9,533 nt of DNA, taken from the NCBI GenBank assembly GCA_937896505.1, contig CALBNP010000186.1, positions 1 to 9,533 of the forward strand, written 5' to 3'. Source of the stretch: an uncultured Bacteroidales bacterium. Its GTDB lineage: Bacteria > Bacteroidota > Bacteroidia > Bacteroidales > F082. A program made the position numbers and the translations under genes. Under the pieces are notes generated by a model, which did no database searches, was not told where the DNA came from, and saw only the letters and a program-made list of their open reading frames with translations. Shown piece by piece: positions 1 through 7,865 of the stretch. Position 1 is the first letter of the stretch. Each line of letters begins with the position of its first letter.

Positions 1-56
1 GACTTCACGAAGTTCAGAGGAATGGCGCAAAAATGCTAAAAATAGAAGTCCCCTAA
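1..56 (+). CDS. 3' end of an upstream gene (partial)
   Basis: The window probably opens inside the last codons of a gene. The frame starting at base 3 reads LHEVQRNGAKMLKIEVP and ends at TAA 54-56, three bases before the next start codon. It looks the most protein-like of the three forward frames. The frame from base 1 stops at TAA 37-39, and the frame from base 2 runs on to TGA 107-109, inside the next gene. Seventeen residues are too few to recognise a family. If this frame is right, the following gene is probably co-transcribed with it and the two products may act together. The frame choice is a judgement from a very short stretch. Confidence 0.4.
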   Translation, partial: LHEVQRNGAKMLKIEVP

Positions 57-59
57 AGA

Positions 60-2048
60 ATGATCATGGAAGGCAAAGACATAAGAGCGATACTTCGGAA
101 ACCAATTGAATGGTATTATGATATGTGGGTGATTTCCAAGCGAGCTTTCATGGTGTGCATGGCTAATGAAATATACACCGTGGGCGACCTTCTTCGCGCC
201 TATCACAATAATGTTTTGCCTAAGCTGCGTAATTGTGGAAAAAAGACTATTAAGGAACTGGAAGTGGTACTTGCTCAGCTCGGTCCAAACGGACAGACAT
301 ACGCCCTTCAGCTCATAAACAAACTGGACAAGTACGAAGATTTGTCGGAAGCACCGAAGAATCTCATTGTATCGGCTTATCACAAGCCGTTGTTTGAATT
401 CTCCATGGATTGCATAGACCTGTTTTATGCCACCTTCAATGACCCTTGTTCTTTTTATTCCTTCTTCTGTCTCGACCAGAAAAATTTGGCAGAAAGGTTC
501 AACAACCTTGACAGTTGGGAGTTGAAGCACTATTGCTATCAGCTGCTTTCGGGAATCCACTCTTCGTTTTGGATAGAACAGCTGGCCGACACGTTCACAT
601 ACGAATTGGTTGTCATTGCGCGGACCATATTATGGTTCTGTGATGAACAATTTGCCGAAGAGATTGAAGCCTCGGATGAGACTCTGAAGGTCAGGAAACG
701 CCTCCTTTTGGCTGATTTTGGCGAAAGCGTAGATAAATTGTCAAAGCAATCGAAACGCATTCAGGAATGGTTTATGCCCAGCTATCAGAAGGCGGTCACA
801 ATGTTTCTGCTTACCGAAGAACAAGTGGCAGGACTTTTGCCTCAAATATGGCTTCATAGAGCGCCACACGGCGAGATATTCCGTTTCTTGGCCGATTTGA
901 ACGATGTGCTGTTTCAGTATGAAAACCTTGACGGGGACGAAATCAGTAAAACCCTCATCGCGACAAAATACCCTTATCTGACGGAGGAACAAATCGGTTT
1001 TGTTATCGATTTTTTCAACCAATACGAGCATTTTCCGATGTTCTACCTTTTGAGGGAGTACCTGGCCAAGTCGGATAAAAGGTTGGATAAGGTTTTTGCG
1101 ATGGCGACGGGCATTTGCGGTGGAAATCCTATGAACATGGCCGAAATTGGAGAAAAGATAGAATGCACCAGGGAGCGTGTCAGGCAGCTGATGGAGAAGG
1201 CCTCGAAAGACTTGTTTGAGGACATGAACTGGTCGTATTACCAGTTTGACAGAACCCTTGTTATTGCTGAAGTCGATGATTTGTATTTGAATGTCGTTGA
1301 CCACGAGAAAGTGAATATCTCATTCGAGTCGTTCGCCCGGGTTTGTATCGAGGGGTTCCCGTTGAAAGCGATAAAGGAGAACGACATGCGTTTTCTTGTC
1401 AACAGACGACTGAGCGGCCAAATCATCAATAGAATCTGCGGAGAAGTCAACAAGCAAAACAAGCGGATAAGATCGGGCATCGATTCCATACAGCTTGAAG
1501 ACTTATTGAAAGATATTCCCGACGACAAGAAGGATGATTACAGGCAAGCCCTTCCCGTCATCATCACCAAGGCATACAGATTGGTCGTTGACGAGAATGG
1601 GAACATCGTTTTGCCTCCCAACGGGGTCGATATAGTTTATGAACTGTGTGAAATCCTGCGTGAAAAAGACAGACCAATGAGTTTGAGGGAATTGTATGCA
1701 GCACTGATACAGAGATGTCCAGAGGTTGTGCATAAAAGCTTTGAACATGTCAGGGCAAAAGTGTTGCAGTCGGAGGCCTTAAAGCCCATCGGGAAGTCAT
1801 CGATGTACACCTTGGCCGAATGGACCCATGTGTATCGAGGGAGCATCCGTGACTTGGTGGCCGACATTTTGAAAAAATCCAAGACCCCTTTGCATATTGA
1901 TGAAATCATGAAGAAAGTGTTGTCAGCTTATCCTTATACCAACAAGAGTAGTGTCACGTCGAGTTTGGGAAGCGACAAGGAGCGGTTTGTTTTGTTCGGA
2001 GAGGGGTATTATGGGTTGAGGGGGAGGAAGTATCGAGGGGAGCGATAG
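60..2048 (+). CDS. Multidomain DNA-binding protein: alpha-CTD-like HhH, sigma-70 region 4-like HTH and C-terminal HARE-HTH-like winged helices
   Basis: This 662-residue soluble protein is built from transcription-type DNA-binding modules. Residues about 38-75 resemble the helix-hairpin-helix of the RNA polymerase alpha C-terminal domain (YTVGDLL, then LRNCGKKTIKEL). Residues 359-385 closely resemble the sigma-70 region 4 helix-turn-helix (AEIGEKIECTRERVRQLMEK), the part that reads -35 elements in true sigma factors. Residues about 523-587 and 592-654 look like two winged helices of the HARE-HTH type; the second ends in the wing-like FVLFGEGYYGL. The middle (about 80-355) is helical and unassigned. 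No sigma region 2, nuclease or NTPase motif is seen, so it is unlikely to be a working sigma factor. A DNA-recognition or regulatory subunit fits better. An in-frame TAA at 54-56 limits the start to ATG 60 or ATG 66, and 60 is used. It is visibly richer in G+C than the genes that follow, which hints at a separate origin. The target DNA and partner are unknown. Confidence 0.85.
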   Translation: MIMEGKDIRAILRKPIEWYYDMWVISKRAFMVCMANEIYTVGDLLRAYHNNVLPKLRNCGKKTIKELEVVLAQLGPNGQTYALQLINKLDKYEDLSEAPKNLIVSAYHKPLFEFSMDCIDLFYATFNDPCSFYSFFCLDQKNLAERFNNLDSWELKHYCYQLLSGIHSSFWIEQLADTFTYELVVIARTILWFCDEQFAEEIEASDETLKVRKRLLLADFGESVDKLSKQSKRIQEWFMPSYQKAVTMFLLTEEQVAGLLPQIWLHRAPHGEIFRFLADLNDVLFQYENLDGDEISKTLIATKYPYLTEEQIGFVIDFFNQYEHFPMFYLLREYLAKSDKRLDKVFAMATGICGGNPMNMAEIGEKIECTRERVRQLMEKASKDLFEDMNWSYYQFDRTLVIAEVDDLYLNVVDHEKVNISFESFARVCIEGFPLKAIKENDMRFLVNRRLSGQIINRICGEVNKQNKRIRSGIDSIQLEDLLKDIPDDKKDDYRQALPVIITKAYRLVVDENGNIVLPPNGVDIVYELCEILREKDRPMSLRELYAALIQRCPEVVHKSFEHVRAKVLQSEALKPIGKSSMYTLAEWTHVYRGSIRDLVADILKKSKTPLHIDEIMKKVLSAYPYTNKSSVTSSLGSDKERFVLFGEGYYGLRGRKYRGER

Positions 2049-2089
2049 AGGTTGGAGGTTTTTTCTTTGTCCATCATTTTTATTATTTA

Positions 2090-2121
2090 TTTGGAGTTAA
2101 TACAGGTTTGATGTAATTTTG
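2090..2121 (+). promoter_or_regulatory. Bacteroides-type promoter for the NTPase operon
   Basis: TTTG at 2090-2093 is followed after exactly 20 bases by TAATTTTG at 2114-2121. Both match the primary Bacteroidota promoter pattern (-33 TTTG, -7 TAnnTTTG) at the usual spacing. Transcription would begin a few bases after 2121, giving a leader of roughly 30-35 bases before ATG 2161. The stretch between the two large genes (2049-2160) holds nothing else recognisable. A run of six T at 2059-2064 has no stem before it, so no terminator is called. Confidence 0.65.
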
Positions 2122-2160
2122 CTTGATTTTTCATTCATAAATAGTTTTTTTCAATCGTAT

Positions 2161-5100
2161 ATGTCTAAAAGAAAAGATAATATAGTGCCTTCAAATCCTT
2201 TCAACGACAAGTATTCGTCATTGATTCGGCCAATTAAGATTTTTCTACCCGCACAAGACAAAAATGATAATATAGAAGACAACAAGTATGACGATTTTGT
2301 CGGGCGAGAACGCTTGATGGAAAGATTGTTCAATTGGCTGTCTGACAAAAAGAAGGAAAGTGGCTCTTATCTGGTGACCGGTTTCCGTGGTATGGGTAAG
2401 ACCATCTTGGTGGAACGTGTTGTTGATAAATTGACCCGTGAGGTTAATGAGAAAGGTGAGCCATGGTGGCTTCTATTGAGTTTGGTTCCTGTAATCATTA
2501 TGGGATTTTCGGCAGCTATCAAGCCCAAAATAATGGACTTTATTTCAGCTTATTGGTGTTGGTTAGCGGTTATACTGTTCCTATGGTATGTTGGTGTTGT
2601 TGGGGTGTTCATTTTTGACAAATACTATTATAAATGGAAAAAGAAAAGGGTCAGGAGGAAATACCCGAATCATGAGAAATTTGACGATGCGAATGTTGAC
2701 AAAATGGCTCGTGGAAAGAATGATAACTATGACAGCCGAAACTATAGCAACATAAAGATTTCCATCAACCTTGGTCATGAGGTACTGAAGGAAAGAGACG
2801 TGCTGAGTATGATTGCAACTTCCGTAAGAGATAAATACAAGGCGTTCGTAAGAAGCTCAAAACCTCACCTTGCCATAAAGTCTACTTTGATACTGGTTAT
2901 TTCTTCAGTTAGTCTTGCCCTTACTATTTCCATCCAAATGAATTTTGATGTCAATAATAATATTGTAATCAATAATGAAGTTAAGACTAATAGGGCGGAT
3001 GTAAATATAGATGTACATAATTCTCCCGTAACAGTCAGGGAAGAGGTCTCAAATGACCAAACGCTTGTTGTCTCGGGAAATTCCGACAATTCCAACAATC
3101 AGCAAGTTTTTGTCAATAGAGATTCCAGTGAGTCATGGGTCTCGCGTCTATTCACTAAGGTGGCAAGGGCTTTTGTGACAGTATATCATTTAGAAACGGG
3201 TCTGGGTGGTGTGTTTAGGTTTGTTGTTTACATTCTACTTTTTGTTTTTCTAAGTTGGTTATTTGAGAAAATATTTCGGCTAATACCGTATTATGCTACA
3301 CCATTAAGTGCTTTACGACGGCTTGAGTTACTGACAGAACGTCTCAATACTGTCACTGGAGAGGAAACAGGGTTGGCTCCTTCTGCAAACACTAGCATGT
3401 TCACTTTTTCATTGTTCAATCATAAGAGGCATAAAACCAAGCCTATTGCCGACATTCGTGAGATAGAGACCGAACTGGCAGACATCATCAATTTGATTTA
3501 CTCCGACAAATGTGTAAAGGGGTATCAAGCCAGTTTTATCGTGGTGTTTGACGAAATGGACAAGATCGATCCAGCGATGATGGAACAGCACAGAACCACT
3601 GAGATGCCCGAGTTTACTGATTCAGTAAAAGGCTTTCCCGACGGCATGGATTCACGTGAACGCCGCCGTAATGTATTGATGTTATTGGCTAATATTAAAC
3701 TCTTTGTGTCAACTGCAAAGGCCAAATTTGTGTTTATTTCAGGTCGTGAACTTTATGATGCGTATTTGGCTGATTTGAGTGACCGCAATTTCGCCATTAG
3801 CAGTATTTTCTCAGGAGTTATCAATGTGGACAGCTTTCTTTCCCCAGAAGGAGGGCAGACAGATGTTCGTTCCATGTCTGAATGGTATATTGCCAATAGA
3901 TTAATTCCGCAGGAATGGCTTAGAAAGGTGGAGGAAAGGAATGCTAGGGGACAGTTAAAAAAGGAGACAGAAGAATCGAAATCGAGAGCTGTATTGAAAA
4001 AAGAGATGCCTTCTTTGCGTTGGTATTATGAATATCTTATAGAAGAGTGTGACGCACCTAAGGCAGAAGCCACTTATGTCATAGGATTCCTACACACTTT
4101 TGCAGCGTATCTAACACATATCAGCAATGGGTCGCCCAAAAAGATATTCCTTTATTTTGAGAAATATATTCGACGCAACCAAGACTGTGAACCATTGAAT
4201 GAGTGGGGTGATGTGTTGGCAGTAGGAAAACCCAACGTTAGGGAAAAGGATGATGTTTATGTGTTGTATTTTGAACAGATTCAACAAAAGACCATTAACT
4301 TTGTTTACTATTTGGCCAATCCCATTATGGGTACAATCACCAATGATTTAAGCAATTATGGCGACAGGTTTTTGGTTTCACTTTCATTCATTATCGACCA
4401 TATTTATAAACACCACAATCGGAGCTTCTCATGGCGCAATATTGAGCAAATTCCTGATTTGCTGAAAACCAGTAAAGCTCCGGAATTGCGCGATTCAATG
4501 ATGTCCATAATGGAATATTTGACCCAAACGCATATCTCTCCTATTCTTATCGGTCTGAATGAATACAAATTCCACAAGAGCATAGCTGAAGAGATTTCTG
4601 TCATGTCGAAGATGTCGGACGAAGCATCGGCTATCTTCAATTTTACACTTGACGAGTCGTTGTCCGTCATAACATACAACAATCGCCTGTTGACTCACTA
4701 CATGGAACTTGACAAGCCTGACCGCGAAAACAATACCAGTCAGCGACAGTACTTACCCATCATCGCACGTATCCATTCCAATCTTGGCGACTTGCACTTT
4801 TGGGATGAGGACTATTATGCGGCTTCGTTAGAATATCGTGCTGCAATAGATGGGTTCTCAAAAGACGATACAGTTGCGGGATTCCTCACACGTATTCGTT
4901 GCATGTTGAAACTTGGACTCACCTACGAATCGCGAAGGCTGTTCCCTAATGCCTATCAGTTGTATTGCCAATTGTTGGAACTGTTAATCAAAAAGCGTTG
5001 GATTAATGAAAACGACTATGGTCTTTATACTATGGACCAATATGTTGACGACTGGCGTGGGAAGAGACAAGTGATAGTTAGAAAGGGAGCCCGATATGGT

Positions 5101-7854
5101 TCTAAATTTGATACCCAGTTCAATCATGACATCGTCAGTTTTGACAAAGAAGATAAATATGTATATAGTTTTGATGTTGATGGGGTTATATCATCCTTTG
5201 CGAACGATTTGACGCAGGAGAAAACCGCTACAATAAATTCTCTCACCGTATTTGAGGAGATTCGATATGTCTATCAAGCCATCTTGACCAAATTAAGCAT
5301 ATTGGAAAAAATGGGAATGAGCGGAATCACTCAAACCAATATCGATGTGGCCGAGGGCGAATTCATGGCCATTCACAAAAGCGTTAATGTCAAAGAAAAA
5401 TTCATTATTTCTGCTGACTTTTTCCGCAAATTGGCAGAAATCCTCTATTATAAGAATAGTCTGACCATTCTTACCCAAAATCAGGATTCATTATATGCTT
5501 CGGCGTATTATGATGATTTTGATTTGCTTGCGTATCTTGATGATTTTTGCAGATATGACAAGGCCAAATCTTATAATCTTTACCATATATGCGAACCAAA
5601 GAGAAATGTTATTGCCATCAAACACGATGTCAAGTTGTTTTTTGATTTGTTGGATAACTCTGCGTCAAAAAATGAGAGCCATCCCAAATTCAAATATGAT
5701 TTTCCTGAAGACAGATGTACGTATAAAGAGTTATTTGAAAAACTGAAGGATAATGCAAATGACTATTTAATAATAATCAAGAATAACGGACTGCTGCATC
5801 CGGAGGATGATTTTTTCAGAATTAAAGAGAATGTCATAGGCTATTTGGATTACTGTATAGATAGAGTATATACCAACGAATCCATGACTTTCTTCTTTAA
5901 AGGCGTTGAGGCTTGTGGCTACCATTGCAGATTGATGAGGAAACAAGGTCATAGACCACCCTGTTACGCTTGTAAGTACTATACACGAAGTCTCCGAATA
6001 CTTGCCGAGAACATGTTTGGCGACAAAAACGTTCTTGAAGATGGTTTTACCAGATCGTATGGTATTTTGAAGAAATCATTCAAGTCCAAACTGCTATATA
6101 CCAGATCCAATCATATTCGTATTTTAGCGCAGACATTGGAAGGTTTTGGCAATGTGATGCTTTCGTGTGCTTCTGGTGACAATCTGGAAGGTACAAATGT
6201 TCGTTCTGGTAGTGGCATTAGTAAGAATATCATAGATTTAATTAAAGATTTACTGAATAAAACTACGGAAAAAGAGGAATTGAAACTGATAACCGAAAGA
6301 GAAAACCTGCTTTCGAAGCATCCGATAAGTCGACTTGATAAAAGCATTCTTTATTATTTCGATGCCTATCGGTTTTATCTTATGGACTCCTGCTATAGCG
6401 AAGCTGCGGGTTGTTTGAACAAAATCATTAATCTTCTCGCATATTATGTTGAGGTGTTCTGTTATTACGATGGTGGCGAGGAATTGTTATGGAGCAAAGA
6501 AAGAGAGTCGAAAACGGTTGAGGCAATTTTAGGAGACAACCAGTTCCATGGTTCACTTCTTGCCACATTGTTCCGGTTTATGGCACGATACACCAGTTAT
6601 AAATATGACCTTACAAACCTGACAGAAATAAGCGAGTTAAAATGGATATACAGTAAGGATGTCCATGATAATATTGATTTGACACGCCTGTCCTTTTATC
6701 CTGCAATACGGTCGGCCTGGTTACGTGTCGTAGAGATAAGGGCTATTGGGACACATTTTCTTGAAAAAGTAGATTCCAAATATAAGCATGAAGATTATCT
6801 TGGTTTTATCCGAAACACGTACCCTCTTATAGCACCGAAAGACCGATACAGAACCACTTTCTACGAGGAAGTCCTTGGGCATTATACTAAAATGCGTTTT
6901 AATGACCATATTTTGAATGATATTTTGGGAGGGAACCCCATGCTCGATAGTAGCACTGGCGAGTATTCGGATATTTATCATGTGCAATTCTATCAGAAAC
7001 TGGCGGATTATCTTGAATCACCCGCCGATTTAGTTCGTCTTGATTGCCAGATGTTCGAAACAGGCAAGGATGTTGACAAACGCTTGAAACTAGTGGAATT
7101 CTTAATACTTGACACTCTGGTTTGTGCGACAAACATGGTGAAAATTTTCGTTCCACATAATAACCTTTCTTCTTATTCAAACAGTTTCATAGGGATTAAC
7201 TACAATTTCTATTGGGAATGGTCTCACAAGTATGAGTTTATCTATAGTTTATATAAATATAATGAGTTGATGCGGAGCGACAGTAAAAGCGATGCAGAGC
7301 ATATTGTGAGCAACATGGCAAGAAGAAACAGCGTTATCAGAAACAATCCCGATAAATATTCGGAAGTGTTTAGGGATTTACGCTTCGAGATGGACCGCTG
7401 TTGTAAAATGATGGCGCAAATAGAGTATAATGAAGACACAAATAAATACGGACGGCGAAGCGAACAGTTTTATGCACAACTCCGTCATGATGTGGATGAT
7501 ACCACCATCAGCAACATTAATAGTAACTATACCGCTGAGATGGCTATTAAATACTATCAAATGGCAGAAGAAGCCAATACGGAGGGGACGGCTTATAAAG
7601 AGATGATGGGGACGATGTATTTCCTTGATGATGACATGAACAACGACACCAATCAGTTCAATATCGCCTGTGACCGTTTTCTCCTTAACTGTGGGTTGGT
7701 GGCAAAACAGCGTAAAAGTTTGGAGGGTCTGTATAAGTATTCAAATGTATATCATCTTCGCCATGCTTATATTACGGGTCCCAACAACCTCCGTAACGAA
7801 CAATATGACCCTGACCAATTTGACAGATCACAATTTATTAATTCGGAATATTAA
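2161..7854 (+). CDS. Giant membrane-anchored P-loop NTPase, KAP/STAND-like, with long C-terminal helical (TPR-like) solenoid
   Basis: This 1,897-residue protein is predicted to be an ATP-dependent signalling or sensor NTPase in the inner membrane. Residues 46-60 carry an FVGRE box. Walker A is GFRGMGKT (74-81), Walker B is IVVFDEMD (460-467; D464, E465), and a sensor-1-like strand ends at FISGRE (525-530). A GSPKK box (657-661) resembles the GxP motif of STAND and Orc/Cdc6 ATPases. Four hydrophobic segments lie between Walker A and Walker B (about 102-121, 127-152, 238-259, 350-371), as in KAP NTPases. The basic KKKRVRRK patch after the second supports a cytoplasmic 153-237 loop and a periplasmic loop at 260-348 that is rich in Asn and Val. 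From about 700 to the end the protein looks like an alpha-solenoid. TPR-like units are best seen at 868-899, 905-942 and 1394-1427, and a CxxxC...CxxC cluster lies at 1252-1271. A longer frame opens with TTG 2119, but that codon lies in the promoter's -7 element, so ATG 2161 is preferred. No nuclease, TIR or protease effector domain is seen. Family placement is by motif only. Confidence 0.88.
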   Translation: MSKRKDNIVPSNPFNDKYSSLIRPIKIFLPAQDKNDNIEDNKYDDFVGRERLMERLFNWLSDKKKESGSYLVTGFRGMGKTILVERVVDKLTREVNEKGEPWWLLLSLVPVIIMGFSAAIKPKIMDFISAYWCWLAVILFLWYVGVVGVFIFDKYYYKWKKKRVRRKYPNHEKFDDANVDKMARGKNDNYDSRNYSNIKISINLGHEVLKERDVLSMIATSVRDKYKAFVRSSKPHLAIKSTLILVISSVSLALTISIQMNFDVNNNIVINNEVKTNRADVNIDVHNSPVTVREEVSNDQTLVVSGNSDNSNNQQVFVNRDSSESWVSRLFTKVARAFVTVYHLETGLGGVFRFVVYILLFVFLSWLFEKIFRLIPYYATPLSALRRLELLTERLNTVTGEETGLAPSANTSMFTFSLFNHKRHKTKPIADIREIETELADIINLIYSDKCVKGYQASFIVVFDEMDKIDPAMMEQHRTTEMPEFTDSVKGFPDGMDSRERRRNVLMLLANIKLFVSTAKAKFVFISGRELYDAYLADLSDRNFAISSIFSGVINVDSFLSPEGGQTDVRSMSEWYIANRLIPQEWLRKVEERNARGQLKKETEESKSRAVLKKEMPSLRWYYEYLIEECDAPKAEATYVIGFLHTFAAYLTHISNGSPKKIFLYFEKYIRRNQDCEPLNEWGDVLAVGKPNVREKDDVYVLYFEQIQQKTINFVYYLANPIMGTITNDLSNYGDRFLVSLSFIIDHIYKHHNRSFSWRNIEQIPDLLKTSKAPELRDSMMSIMEYLTQTHISPILIGLNEYKFHKSIAEEISVMSKMSDEASAIFNFTLDESLSVITYNNRLLTHYMELDKPDRENNTSQRQYLPIIARIHSNLGDLHFWDEDYYAASLEYRAAIDGFSKDDTVAGFLTRIRCMLKLGLTYESRRLFPNAYQLYCQLLELLIKKRWINENDYGLYTMDQYVDDWRGKRQVIVRKGARYGSKFDTQFNHDIVSFDKEDKYVYSFDVDGVISSFANDLTQEKTATINSLTVFEEIRYVYQAILTKLSILEKMGMSGITQTNIDVAEGEFMAIHKSVNVKEKFIISADFFRKLAEILYYKNSLTILTQNQDSLYASAYYDDFDLLAYLDDFCRYDKAKSYNLYHICEPKRNVIAIKHDVKLFFDLLDNSASKNESHPKFKYDFPEDRCTYKELFEKLKDNANDYLIIIKNNGLLHPEDDFFRIKENVIGYLDYCIDRVYTNESMTFFFKGVEACGYHCRLMRKQGHRPPCYACKYYTRSLRILAENMFGDKNVLEDGFTRSYGILKKSFKSKLLYTRSNHIRILAQTLEGFGNVMLSCASGDNLEGTNVRSGSGISKNIIDLIKDLLNKTTEKEELKLITERENLLSKHPISRLDKSILYYFDAYRFYLMDSCYSEAAGCLNKIINLLAYYVEVFCYYDGGEELLWSKERESKTVEAILGDNQFHGSLLATLFRFMARYTSYKYDLTNLTEISELKWIYSKDVHDNIDLTRLSFYPAIRSAWLRVVEIRAIGTHFLEKVDSKYKHEDYLGFIRNTYPLIAPKDRYRTTFYEEVLGHYTKMRFNDHILNDILGGNPMLDSSTGEYSDIYHVQFYQKLADYLESPADLVRLDCQMFETGKDVDKRLKLVEFLILDTLVCATNMVKIFVPHNNLSSYSNSFIGINYNFYWEWSHKYEFIYSLYKYNELMRSDSKSDAEHIVSNMARRNSVIRNNPDKYSEVFRDLRFEMDRCCKMMAQIEYNEDTNKYGRRSEQFYAQLRHDVDDTTISNINSNYTAEMAIKYYQMAEEANTEGTAYKEMMGTMYFLDDDMNNDTNQFNIACDRFLLNCGLVAKQRKSLEGLYKYSNVYHLRHAYITGPNNLRNEQYDPDQFDRSQFINSEY

Positions 7855-7865
7855 AATCAAAAATC

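Noticed and set aside
36..1748. Several long open frames on the - strand (36-560, 741-1304, 1238-1528, 1503-1748)
   Set aside because: They lie antisense to a gene with clear domain motifs and their translations lack recognisable features. They are shadows of it.
2049..2075. Possible terminator (T run 2059-2064) after the first gene
   Set aside because: The G-rich sequence before it has no complementary arm to form a stem.
5495..5746. 83-residue + strand frame inside the NTPase gene
   Set aside because: It is fully contained in another frame of a continuous coding sequence and has no motif.
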